NCBI RefSeq assembly: GCF_028372415.1
Contig: NC_092872.1
Span: 259,061,008-259,125,007 of the forward strand
Length of the DNA: 64,000 bases
Direction of reading: 5' to 3'
From: Notamacropus eugenii
Taxonomy: Eukaryota > Chordata > Mammalia > Diprotodontia > Macropodidae
The notes under the pieces are model-generated. The model did not search any database. It was not told the DNA's origin and worked only from the letters and a program-made list of their open reading frames with translations. Each line of letters begins with the position of its first letter. Position 1 is the first letter of the stretch. Positions 55,320-64,000 of this stretch are shown one piece after another. The position numbers were made by a program, and so were the translations under genes.

Positions 55320-56542
55320 TTTCTATCTCATTTTAAATGCACATCAAAAGAAGAGTCAGTTTGGAAAGCCATCCTCTGGAAAAGTGATTACCCTAATTTA
55401 TCTTCTGTGTATTTGTGTATTGGATTTGCATCAAATAGGGTGAACCTGCATCATTTTGGGGGGGGGGTGATTGGATTTCTGTTCTGCCAATGGCTGGGCT
55501 TTTGTTTGGAAGTGCAGAGAAATGTACCCCTCAATCTCCATTTCTTTCTGTTGAATCGTGAATATCTGTCTCTTGCCATCCTGCTGTGCTCCAAGGGCTT
55601 TTGGGAACTCTCTCCTGGGTGCCAGATGGCTGAGCCTATATTGATTTCTCTCCTACAAATTCATCAGCTCAGAAGATGGTGTGAGAAACAAGCCTCATGG
55701 GATACTCTCATGCTTATACTCCATCGCCATGAGAACCCATGCCTGGCTTTGTTATCTAAGGTTAAGAAGCATGCACACCCTGCTATATACATGTTTATTG
55801 TTTTTTGGGGGGAAATCTGAAATCCATGCAGAATATGGTCCTAGACAAACAATAATCTCCTCTATTGGGGAGAAAGGATGAGGTGGAAGAATGAATAGAA
55901 AACACAGACATCTATAAATCTCCTAGGAACTTGTCAGTGTCTGGTATCTAATTACAGCTTTGAGCACTCCTGTTTATGGAGCCAAAATGAAGAGGGATTC
56001 CCCGACCTCATCCTACTGTGTGAGATCGATGCCAGAGAGTAATGGGTTCTTTGTGAGGGGTCATCCACAGGACCTGGGAAGGCATATATTCCTGCAAAGA
56101 TTTGAGGGAAAGGCATTCTAGATTTAAGGTGCTAAGGCTGGAAGAGAATCACATTTTCCATGACCTTTCTCAGAGCTGATCAGCACACTTAGAAATTCAA
56201 ACCCTGTTTTCCTGTCACACACAAGGTGGCTTTTTTTCTAGGACAGTTTGTCAAGCCAGGTGGTCCTCTATCCTTGGTAATTAAGGTGGTACTGAGGCAG
56301 CTGGTTTCCTTGAGATGAGAGGGCATTCAGATGAGTAGAGGAAGGCTCAAAAAAGCATCTTGTCAGAAAAGGCAGGGCAGTCTCATTAGCTCCCTGGGCA
56401 CGTATAGCACAAAGGTAATGCATTCTCTTGGGCTTGCAGAGAGACGGTACCACTTGCCTGAAACTGTAGCCCCAGGAAAGCCCAGTCTGTTCTCTGCCAG
56501 AAAGCCTCTTCACTAGCTACTTAGTGATCTCTTCTTTTTTCT
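55320..56542. other. Repeat-poor interval, no gene confirmed
   Basis: About 1.2 kb without a repeat I recognise. The plus frame 55407-55820 (137 codons) is hydrophobic near its start and Leu-rich but starts in T-rich, poly-G sequence with no known domain. Frames of 81 and 61 codons at 56268-56516 overlap in opposite strands. Coding potential is judged unproven. Confidence 0.4.
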
Positions 56543-56544
56543 GA

Positions 56545-56708
56545 ACAGGATTTAGAATCAGAAGATGTGGGTTTGGGTTAGGTCTCTGCTAATCACTATT
56601 CATGTGTTCTTGGTCAGGACATTTTCACTTACTACCCCCTGAAGGAGGGGATTGCACCAGATAATCCCTAAAGTCTTTCCTGAATCTGGATCCTATGACT
56701 GTAGGCTA
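56545..56708 (+). mobile_element. MIR SINE
   Basis: 'tttagaatcagaagatgtgg', AGGTCTCTGCTAATCACTAT, AGGGGATTGCACCAGATAAT and TCCTGAATCTGGATCCTATG fit MIR. Confidence 0.7.
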
Positions 56709-56820
56709 TTTACCATCTGCATCATAAACCTAATGATTGATTGTGTTCAAGTCCCTTGATTAGATTCCATCTAAGAATTGTTTTCTGTATGTTTCTTCAG
56801 AAGGGGAAGGCACTGTTTTA

Positions 56821-57050
56821 GAGGCAGCTAGGTAGGTCAGGAGAGAGTGCTGAACTCATTGTTGGGGAAAACCTGAGTTCGAATCCTGCCACAGACACAT
56901 ATTAGCTGTGTGACACTAGGTAAATTGCTTTACATCTCTCAGCCCTCAGTTTCCTCATCTGTAAAATGGGGATAATAATTGCATCTACCTCACATAGTTG
57001 TTGTGAGAGTCAAATGTATTAATATGTAAAGTTGTAAAAATTTACATGTA
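56821..57050 (+). mobile_element. tRNA-derived CORE-SINE
   Basis: AGGCAGCTAGGTAGGTCAGG, CTGAGTTCGAATCCTGCCAC (strong B-box), CATATTAGCTGTGTGACACT, TTTCCTCATCTGTAAAATGG and GTTGTTGTGAGAGTCAAATG. Confidence 0.9.
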
Positions 57051-57061
57051 AAATGTGTATC

Positions 57062-57260
57062 TTGTTATTGTCTGTCTTTATTTCTTGAAGAGGACCATGA
57101 CATCAGGAGAGTGATGCCATAGCTGGCAAGTGAATTTGATTTAAGTGAGAGAGGCTGTGCCAAGTCACCTGCCTCACTCTCTCCTCTGGAGCCATCAGTG
57201 AGGTATAGGTTAGGATGACTGGAGATGGCCCCAGATGCAGTAGAGACCTTGGCCTTTTTA
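57062..57260 (-). mobile_element. RTE-tailed SINE, tail part only, minus strand
   Basis: CTTGAAGAGGACCATGACAT, CTCTCTCCTCTGGAGCCATC and GGATGACTGGAGATGGCCCC on the plus strand. The terminal 'gaagaggacca' block matches the RTE LINE terminus at 58855 and 8995, so the tail is RTE-like. The rest matches the SINE at 41440-41667. Confidence 0.8.
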
Positions 57261-57499
57261 TGCAAAGATCTTTAGCGGATCTCAACAAATCTTAAGGCAC
57301 CAGATCAATCCTAGTTGTTGTTATAGTTCCCTGTCAGTGGGGGCCTTCAGGCAAAGGATTGATGACTGCTTGTTTGAGATGGTACAGAGGGATATCCTGT
57401 TCTACAAGTCTTTATCTAGCATAATTATTTGATCAGTGATTGTCTTTCATTTCTGGCTGGATTGTGAATTCCTCCCCTACAGAAATCATTTTTCCCCTT

Positions 57500-57680
57500 A
57501 TGGAGGTAGTAAGAATGCTAGATTTAGTGTCACAGAAGTGGGGTATAATTACTTGCTCTGCTACTAACTACCCATATGACATTGGATAAGTCACCCTCAC
57601 AGGGTCTCAGTTTCCTCATCTGAAAAATGAGAGGGTTGGACTAGAATGATTTCTTCCAGCTCTGAGTCTATAATCTCTCT
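57500..57680 (+). mobile_element. MIR SINE
   Basis: AATGCTAGATTTAGTGTCAC, TTTCCTCATCTGAAAAATGA, GAGGGTTGGACTAGAATGAT and TTCCAGCTCTGAGTCTATA. Confidence 0.85.
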
Positions 57681-57734
57681 ATCATCATCTTATCACTTTA
57701 TTCTTAGGATCTAGTAATACACTGGTTGTTACTC

Positions 57735-58065
57735 ACACATGACATTCTATCTCATGATTCCATGCATTTGTAAAGGCTGTAGCTCATGCCTGGAATGCTC
57801 TCCTTTAAGACTCTCTAAAGTTCCCTGACTTTCTTCCAGACTCAGCTCAGATCCTCCCTTCTGTAATTCCAAATTCCCACTCTAATCTCCAATTTACACA
57901 ATTTATCTTGTATAAGCATGTTATTTGCATATTGTCTCCCTCCATTAGGATGTAAGCCCTTTGAGGTCAGGAACCATGTTTTTGTTCTGGTTTTGTATTA
58001 CCAGTATTTAGTCTTGTGCCTGGCACATAATAAGTATGTAATGAATGGTTGTTGATGGAGTGGTT
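57735..58065 (+). mobile_element. L2 3' end
   Basis: CTGGAATGCTCTCCTTTAAG, CAGACTCAGCTCAGATCCTC, 'ggatgtaagccctttgaggt', TTGTGCCTGGCACATAATAA. One of the best L2 ends in the window. Confidence 0.9.
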
Positions 58066-58822
58066 GACACATAGGAGTTGCTTAGAGAATACTTATCAAG
58101 TGTCTGACCCAGATGAAAAGTGATGGATCAAGTTAATCCTTAGAATGTTTCCAAATCTCCAGATGTTTGGCCAAATTGATAATGCAGCTGGAGGACCACA
58201 TTTTTTACTTTTTTCTCAGATAACCCCATGGGCCTGAGTTAGTGGTCAAGTCCACACAGCCCAGCAGTAGAATAAACCATGTTGGGCTCTTGGGAATCCC
58301 ACTCAAAAAGCATCAAATTCTGGGCTTTCCCTAACTATTGCTCTTTGCTGTCCTTTTCCTCCCCATCCCAAGTGCCCCAGCCTCTTTCCTTCTGTGCTCA
58401 CCCTCTTGAGCATTCGAGGGGTCTGTGTGCGGGCCATAACCCTTTAAAACTGAGCTGCTCTCCTGAATCAAAGCTGGTCCTCATTTGCAGTGAGAGGAGT
58501 TTATCTCCCATCTGCCCTCCCACACACAGAGAAAAGGTTAGATTTCTCCTCTTCACAGAGAGCTCAAGGCTGCTTATTAAACTGTGCGGCTGCAGGCCAG
58601 AATCAGCATGATTCTGTCATTGTGTCCTGAAGGGAGGTTACGATTGAAAGTTCCCAAGGGCTCTGGAGTCTGCAATCAGGAACTGTCAAAGCACTAGCCA
58701 GCCAGCATGGACATGGGTGGAAGGGCTGACAACAGATGAGCTTTGGAGCTGCCTAACTACAAATGCACATCATATTCAGGACAATGTGGCCAGACAATAC
58801 GTGCACACACATACACAAATAT
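58066..58822. other. Unassigned interval ending in a CA-rich stretch
   Basis: About 760 bp. The plus frame 58279-58611 (110 codons, Ser/Pro/Leu-rich) has no domain I can name. The last 25 bp are CACACATACACAAAT-like and contain the RTE target site. Confidence 0.4.
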
Positions 58823-58918
58823 ACACAATTGTGTTGGCTGTTGTCCTTGGTCTTTGAAGAGGACCAAAATGACATCACCGTGATAAAGTGAAATTTCAAT
58901 GTGTCCGACTGTGGCTGA

Positions 58919-59690
58919 TCAGACCAATACAAGCTCGGAATGCTCTAGTACAGGTTGGGCACAGATAGTCCATGTGAATATTTGGGATGGGTATCCCAAA
59001 TTTGCACATCTTGTGTTTACTTTGTGCTGACTCGATTCTGCTTTGCTCATAGAGCACATCACCCTTTCTGATGTGGGCATGCCATGCTGAGTGGTCCTGT
59101 GCCAGTGTCTCCCAGGTTGCTCAGTCAAATCCAAAGTTCTTGAGAGAGACCTTGAGAGTGTCCTTGTATCGTTTCTTCTGGCCACCATGTGATCACCTGC
59201 CCCATGTGAGTTCTCCATAAAATAGTCTTTTTGGCAAGCGTACATTTTGCATCTGAACAATATGGCCAGCCCATTGGAATTGCACTCTCTGAAGCATAAT
59301 TTGAATACTTGGCAGTTCAGCTTGAGCAAGGACTTCAGAGTCTGGTACCTTATCCTGCTAGGTGATCCTCAGAATCTTCCCAAGACAGTTCAAATGGAAG
59401 CAATTCAGTTTCCTAGTATGGTGCTGGTAGGCTGCCCATGTTTCATAAGCATATAATAATGAGGTCAGCACAACAGTTCTGTAGACCTTCAGTTTGGTAG
59501 TCAGTCTGATACCTCTTTTCTCCCAAACTTTTCTTCGGAGCCTCCCAAACACTGAGCTAGCTCTGGTAATGTGTGCATCAACCTCACTGTCAATGTGTAC
59601 ATCCCTGAAAAGTATACTACCAAGGTAAGTGAACTTATCCACAGCATTCAAAACTTCTCCATTTGTTGCAACCTGATGGTTCCATGTATG
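58919..59690 (-). pseudogene. RTE ORF C-terminal relic (3' half)
   Basis: Starts with MNAVDKFTYLGSILFRDVHI, then ITRASSVFGRLRRKVWEKRG and TSLLYAYETWAAYQHHTRKL, followed after a shift by MENSHGAGDHMVARRNDTRT and MPTSERVMCSMSKAE. This is the RTE segment immediately following the KKTQVLHQPP region on the inverted half. It is separated from the RT core by inversion, so no single ORF exists. Confidence 0.85.
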
Positions 59691-59697
59691 GATGTTC

Positions 59698-60282
59698 GAT
59701 ATGGTGTTTGCTGCCTGACAACTCCAGGAGAAATGCCAGGATCAGAACAGAAGTCAGTACACAACATTTGTAGATCTGACCAAGGCCTTTGACACTGTTA
59801 GTTGTGAGGGCTTATGGAACATTGTCAAAATTTGGCTGCCCAGAAAAGTTCATCAGTATTGTACATCAATTTCATGATAACATGTTTGCCCGGATTTTGG
59901 ATAATGGACAACGCTCTTGTGCCTTCCCAGTCACCGATGGAGTGAAACAGGGCTGTATGCTTGCTCCCATGCTTTTTAGCTGATGTTTTCAGTTGTGTTG
60001 ACAAATGCTTTCAATGAGGATGAAGATGGCATCAAAAGTCAACTACTGTACTGATGGCAAGTTCTTCAATTTGAAAAGGCTACAAGCCAAGACCAAAGTA
60101 GAGGGAGTGTTGGTGTATGATTTTCTGTTTGCAGATGATTGTGCACTTAATGCAGCCTCTGAAGCTAAGACGCAACAAAGTATGGATCAATTCTCTGCTG
60201 CCTGTGCTAATTTTGGCCTAATAATTAACACCAAGAAAACACAGGTGCTCCATCAGCCACCACTACAACATCCATACGTGGA
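59698..60282 (+). pseudogene. RTE reverse transcriptase core relic (inverted half)
   Basis: Reading frames in series encode TTFVDLTKAFDT (RT motif A, catalytic Asp), then FARILDNGQRSCAFPVTDGV and KQGCMLAPMLFS (motif B), then FLFADDCALNAAS (motif C, FADD catalytic pair), then GLIINTKKTQVLHQPP. These match the RTE-clade RT in order. At least one stop follows motif B and frames shift, so it is not functional. RTE enzymes reverse-transcribe their own RNA and trans-mobilise RTE-tailed SINEs. Confidence 0.9.
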
Positions 60283-60294
60283 ACACAATTGTGT

Positions 60295-60865
60295 ATATAT
60301 ACAGCGTAACCTGTAATATGAGTGTTGGACTGATAGTCTGAAAGTCAGGTGTCCCAGGTTCAAATCCTGCCTCTGCAACCGACTTATGAGTGATTAGCCT
60401 TTCTGGTGCAACTCCAATAGGCTGGCCACATTGTTTGAATGCCAAATGTACACTTGCAAAAAGACAGTTTTATGGAGAACTCACACAAGGTAAGCACTCA
60501 CATGGAGGTCAGAAAAAGTGATACAAAGACATTCTCAAAATCTTAAGAACTTTGGAATTGATTGTATGATATGGGAAATGCTGGTACAGGATCACTCAGC
60601 ATGGCACACTCATATCAGAAAAGGTGCTGTGCTCTGTGAAGAAAGTAGAATTGAAGTAGTTCAAAAGAAATGTGAGATGTGCAAATTTAGAGAATTTGCC
60701 CCAAATGTTCACATGAGCTATTTGAGTCCACCCTGTAGTAGAGCATTCTGCATTCATATTGGTCTCATCAGGCACAATCGGGCACACTGTAACTTGACTC
60801 TACCATGGTGATGTCATCTTGGTCCTCTGTGAGAACAAAGGACAACAGCAGCAGCAACAGCCTTT
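60295..60865 (+). mobile_element. tRNA-like head joined to RTE 3' tail (SINE-like composite)
   Basis: The first 100 bp is tRNA-derived: GTGTTGGACTGATAGTCTGA, and a B-box-like GGTTCAAATCC at 60357-60367 followed by TGCCTCTGCAACC. From about 60410 it becomes RTE C-terminal sequence (ATAGGCTGGCCACATTGTTT, GTTTTATGGAGAACTCACAC, TGCATTCATATTGGTCTCAT) and ends in a CAGCAGCAGCAACAGCC tail. Such a head plus RTE tail is the architecture of RTE-derived SINEs in marsupials. Alternatively a tRNA SINE fragment and an RTE fragment were joined by deletion. Confidence 0.7.
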
Positions 60866-60964
60866 CTAGACAATTTCCTTTTTCTGTAAAATAGACGGGC
60901 TCCTGGTATTTCCCTCATATCCCTCTCAGAGCTAATCCAATTAGAGTTGGAAATATTATCTAGT

Positions 60965-61205
60965 CTAGGAGTTCTTAACCTGGGGTCCACATATCTCTCT
61001 GTCCCCAAAGCATCCATGGATAGATTTCAAGGGGTCCAGAATTTCTTAATTTTTTTGATGACTATATTTCATCATAGTTGGTTTCCTTTGTAATCCTATG
61101 TATTTTACTTTATGCATCTAACAACATGATTCTCAGAAAGGATCTAGAAGCTTACTAATGGAGTCCAGGGCAGAAAAAAGTAAAAAATTTTGGGTCTGGT
61201 TCAGA
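60965..61205 (+). mobile_element. hAT-type DNA transposon remnant
   Basis: GGAGTTCTTAACCTGGGGTC, CATCCATGGATAGATTTCAA, GTTGGTTTCCTTTGTAATCC, AACATGATTCTCAGAAAGGA and an end near 'aaaaaattttgggtctgg'. The third copy of the family seen at 14805 and 44215. Confidence 0.75.
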
Positions 61206-61332
61206 CCCCCTCATTTATAAATGTGAGAAATCCGAGGCCTGGAATGGAGAAGAATCCAAGGACACAAAAAATCTGGGACTAGGACCCTAATTTTTGGGTT
61301 GCAAGTCCATTCAATGTTCCTTCCACATGTAA
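61206..61332 (+). mobile_element. MIR right-half fragment
   Basis: 'cctcatttataaatgtgaga', AATCCGAGGCCTGGAATGGA and TCTGGGACTAGGACCCTAAT. Confidence 0.65.
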
Positions 61333-61359
61333 TCATGCCTAGATGTGTCTGTATATATT

Positions 61360-61440
61360 CAAGAATCATTTGTATATATTAATATTAATTATAATAATTA
61401 TTAATTATATTAATTAGTATATATTAAATTAAGTACATAG
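61360..61440. repeat. AT-rich simple repeat
   Basis: TAATTATTAATTAT-type sequence. Confidence 0.8.
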
Positions 61441-61915
61441 AGTCATTGAGAAACTGGAATCAAAGAAATGGAAATCCTAAATTAATCAACTGTCTGTTCC
61501 CCCTGCTACTGTCAACTCTATTTTTAGAAGAAAAGCAAGTCCTAAGAAAATCAATTGATATCAGAAATTTTATTTTAAAAATAAAACAACAGCTCCCAGG
61601 GTCTATTGTGGAGTCGTTCTACATTCAGCTCAGTCTCCTTCTCCTTTGCCTCCAGCTATAGTTCTGGATAATAATAATGGCAGCAGCTTATGCTGTTTTG
61701 AATGGTTTACACAGAGCTTTGCCATGGCTGGTCAGAAGTTGACTTTGCTGCCCCGCATCTAAGTCAGATTCAACCATGTCTGCCATGCCATGCTTACTGA
61801 GGCAGGAAATCAAACCTGGGTCTTTGAGGAAGATTCTCACCAAAGTATTTCTATTTAATCTTTAGGTAACCAGAACTCACTTAATCTTGCTCTTATTGCC
61901 CCAAGCTACTGTCCC
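61441..61915. other. Mostly unassigned; possible SINE head scrap
   Basis: 'ataataataatggcagcagc' to CACAGAGCTTTGCC (about 61668-61725) may be a decayed MIR-type head. The rest is not recognised. Confidence 0.35.
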
Positions 61916-61918
61916 TAT

Positions 61919-62178
61919 ATGTTGTTATTCAGTCATTTCAATAGCTTACAACTCTTCATGACCCTATTTGGGGTTTTCTTGGCAAAGATACTAGATGGTT
62001 TGCCATTTCCTTCTCCAGCTCATTTTACAGATGAAGAAACTGAGGCCAACAGGGTTGAGTGACTTGCCCAGGGTCACACAACTAGTAACTGTCTGAGGCC
62101 AGATTTAAACTCAGGAAGATGTGTCTTCCTGACTTCAGGCCCAGCACTCTATGCACGATGGTGCCACCTGGCTGACCA
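61919..62178 (-). mobile_element. tRNA-derived SINE with RTE-like tail, minus strand
   Basis: GTTGTTATTCAGTCATTTCA, CTATTTGGGGTTTTCTTGGC, CATTTTACAGATGAAGAAAC, GGGTTGAGTGACTTGCCCAG, and a tRNA end at GGTGCCACCTGGCTGACC. Full length and well preserved. Confidence 0.95.
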
Positions 62179-62189
62179 CTGTCTCATAT

Positions 62190-63102
62190 CATTCCCCTAC
62201 CCCCCTTCATAGTCAATTATCTAGAGAAAAAAGTTGTCTACACTTGTTGCTTCTATTTTCTCACTACCCCTCTCCCCTGACTCACTTTTTAAGCCCCTAT
62301 ATTCTGAATTCCAGTTGGACCATTTGCCCTTGCCAAGGTAACCACTGATCTCTTTGTTACAAAAGTCTCTCTTTGTGCTGATCCTGTTTGGCCTCATCAG
62401 CATTTTCCACTGTTGACCATCCTCTGACCCTTTTCTCTCCTCCTGGGGTTTCATGACATTCTTCTTCCTTTTCAGCTCTCCGAGTCTTCCTACTCAGTCT
62501 CCTTGCTGGAGTCATTATCCATTATGATAGCTGTGACTAGCCCCTCCAGGGCTTTGTTCTGACCCCTCTTCCCTTTATCCCTTTTTCTCTGCTTTCTTTT
62601 GATGATCTCACCAACACTCATGGGTTCAACCATTGTCTCTGTCAACCACGTTCTGTTGCCTCAGTTCTCATCTATGAAGTCTTGCATTTCCCTTCACTTC
62701 CTGAACGTTTCTACCTGGATGCTTCATGGGCATCTCTAACTCAATATATCACTAACAGAACTCATTCTCTTTCCTCTTAATCCCCTTCTCTGCCTAAATT
62801 CTCTCTTTCTGTTGGGAACACAGCCATGCTTCTGGCCACCCAGGGTTATAACGTATGAATCAGGCTGAAGTCTTCACTCTTTCTCACTTTCTCCATTAAT
62901 TCCATTGACAAGTCTTATTGATTTGACTTCCATGGTTCTCATATCCACCCCTTTCTCTCCATTGAGCCCCCATCTTAATTCAGCTCTTTATCACAGCTTT
63001 CCCAGATCATAGTAATAGCTCTTAATTGATCTTTCCAGGGGTTCCTCTCTCTCTAATGCATCCTCCACATAGCTTCCATATTGATATTCCTAGAGGGGAA
63101 GG
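62190..63102 (+). mobile_element. L2 LINE ORF2-derived segment (5' of split copy)
   Basis: GGTAACCACTGATCTCTTTG, GACCATCCTCTGACCCTTTT, 'ccagggctttgttctgaccc', ACTCATGGGTTCAACCATTG, CTACCTGGATGCTTCATGGG, AGTCTTCACTCTTTCTCACT and 'cagctctttatcacagcttt' track the L2 RT-thumb region. Reading frames are broken. Confidence 0.85.
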
Positions 63103-63357
63103 GAGAAGGAAATAAGCATTTATATGGAGCCTACTATGTGCCAGATACTTTGCTAAATGCTTAACAAATATCATCTCATTTGATCTTAAAAACAACTCTG
63201 TGATGTAGGTGCTATTATCACCCCCATTTTATAGTTGAGGGAACTGAGTCAGACAAAGGTTAAGTGACTTGTTAAGGGCCATGTAAGATAATGTGTCTGA
63301 GGCTAAATTTGAACTCAAGTCTTCCTGATTCTGGGTTCCATTGCACCACCTAATTTT
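63103..63357 (+). mobile_element. MIR/CORE-SINE inserted in L2
   Basis: AATAAGCATTTATATGGAGC, ATGTGCCAGATACTTTGCTA, CATCTCATTTGATCTTAAAA, CCATTTTATAGTTGAGGGAA, GGTTAAGTGACTTGTTAAGG and GAACTCAAGTCTTCCTGATT, ending 'ccattgcaccacctaatttt'. Confidence 0.9.
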
Positions 63358-63875
63358 CTTTTAAGCCTAGGTCTGGTCACGTAGGTCACTTCTCTACTCA
63401 AGAAGCTTCAAAAGCTCCCTATTACCTCTAGGAAAAAAATAAACTCCATTTGAACATTTAAGTGTCTTCTTAATGTGACTTTTACCCATCCTTCCAGGCT
63501 TATCACATGCTCACTCCTAGGTCAAACTAGCCTACTCGCCAGCACCTAATATGACATTCTGCCTCCTGACTCTAATTTTGCCCCCTTGTCTCCTGCGAGG
63601 AAAACTCTTTCCTCTCTTCTACTTTCTGGAGCCCCCCTTTTAAGACTCAACCTCAGTGCTCTCCTCTACAAGAATCTTTTTCCTGATTCCTAAGGTTGTC
63701 AGGGCCTTCCCTCAGAAATAGCTTTGGTCATTTCTTTTCTGTATATTTTGCACTTATTTATATGTGAATATGTTGTTTCCTCCAATAAAACAAAAGTCTC
63801 TTGAGGGCAGAGATTATTTCATTTTTGTGTTGTATTTTGGGAGCATAGTTGTTGTTGGTAGTAGTTTTTAAGAAT
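63358..63875 (+). mobile_element. L2 LINE segment and 3' end (3' of split copy)
   Basis: AGGTCTGGTCACGTAGGTCA, AAGCTTCAAAAGCTCCCTAT, 'aaataaactccatttgaaca', CATCCTTCCAGGCTTATCAC, AGACTCAACCTCAGTGCTCT, AAAAGTCTCTTGAGGGCAGA, with a drifted terminus by about 63875. Confidence 0.85.
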
Positions 63876-64000
63876 GTAAATACATTCTGAGAAACAGACA
63901 GAGTGTGGGTGGTAAGGACTTGGCTCTGGGTGAAGGACAGATGCATCTCTAGGATTGGGTTCCCATTTAGAAATCACTTTACAATCCATTAGAGTGTAAG
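63876..64000. other. No recognisable feature
   Basis: The last 125 bp holds nothing I can assign. Confidence 0.5.

Larger units (their letters stand above)
58823..60294 (-). mobile_element. RTE LINE insertion with 5' inversion (twin priming) and 12-bp TSD
   Basis: Two halves of one RTE lie head to head. The minus-strand half (about 59697 down to 58835) carries the region after the RT core and the 3' end. The plus-strand half (about 59697 up to 60282) carries the RT core. They overlap by about 16 bp of the same consensus (ACATCCATAC-TGGAAC at about 59682-59697 and 60272-60285). The 12-bp palindrome ACACAATTGTGT occurs perfectly at 58823-58834 and 60283-60294, so the compound is one insertion with a TSD. 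The 3' half extends to the normal RTE terminus. Confidence 0.9.

Noticed and set aside
55407..55820. 137-codon plus-strand frame as a gene
   Set aside because: Unrecognised protein that crosses a poly-G run, with no exon or promoter evidence.
60318..60400. tRNA gene
   Set aside because: It has a B-box-like GGTTCAAATCC but no full cloverleaf and runs into RTE sequence, so it is a SINE head. The same reasoning applies to the other tRNA-like heads in the window.
1..64000. CRISPR array, operons, phage or other prokaryotic systems
   Set aside because: The repeats are mammalian retrotransposons and microsatellites. No regularly spaced direct repeats with unique spacers and no densely packed coding genes exist.

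Overview
This window reads as nuclear DNA from a marsupial (metatherian mammal). The evidence is the repeat mix: L1 LINEs carrying a marsupial-type 5' UTR, RTE LINEs with a C-terminal CxxC/H-like tail, tRNA-derived SINEs whose tails resemble RTE LINEs, well-preserved CR1/L3-type LINEs, L2 and MIR/CORE-SINEs, and hAT-type MITEs. I cannot name the species. The base composition is AT-rich with few CpGs. No protein-coding gene, RNA gene, CRISPR array or bacterial-type feature could be supported. The long reading frames are either relics of transposon proteins or short, unrecognised and close to chance. The window is best described as intergenic or deep-intronic DNA built by nested retrotransposition. 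Family names are assigned from remembered consensus features, not from a database search, and boundaries are approximate unless a target-site duplication (TSD) fixes them.

Layout. 1-9 kb: sparse MIR, L2, CR1 and L1 fragments, with TA/CA microsatellites at 6.5-7.1 kb. 9-17 kb: an RTE tail, an L2 split by a SINE, a tandemly duplicated SINE pair at 11.65-12.15 kb, and an hAT remnant. 17.6-20.5 kb: an L1 on the minus strand with a 5' UTR and ORF1 but almost no ORF2 (HAL1-like). 21-27 kb: L2 pieces, tRNA SINEs in both orientations, and one SINE abutting the 3' end of an RTE LINE. 27.5-29.4 kb: a 5'-truncated L1 with a perfect 14-bp TSD, followed by a candidate solo LTR. 31.9-40 kb: a CR1, then a near full-length minus-strand L1 (5' UTR, ORF1, ORF2) into which an hAT MITE and a second L1 have inserted. 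40-48 kb: an older L1, MIRs, a second hAT remnant, a CR1 tail, and two long GA tracts. 49-51 kb: the largest stretch without a recognisable repeat. 51-55 kb: L2, a SINE, TG/GA tracts and a 2.1-kb CR1 with a nested SINE and an unexplained insert. 55-64 kb: a repeat-poor interval, MIR and SINE copies, a twin-primed (5'-inverted) RTE insertion with a 12-bp TSD, a tRNA-RTE composite, an hAT remnant and a long L2 with a nested SINE.

No gene network operates here. The relationships visible are between transposons: autonomous LINEs (L1, RTE, CR1, L2), the SINEs that share their 3' ends (RTE-tailed SINEs with RTE, MIR with L2), and the nesting order that dates insertions relative to each other. I found no convincing undescribed system. 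The most informative structures are the twin-primed RTE, the nested L1 that appears to carry a transduced CR1 piece, the ORF2-less L1, and the duplicated SINE pair.
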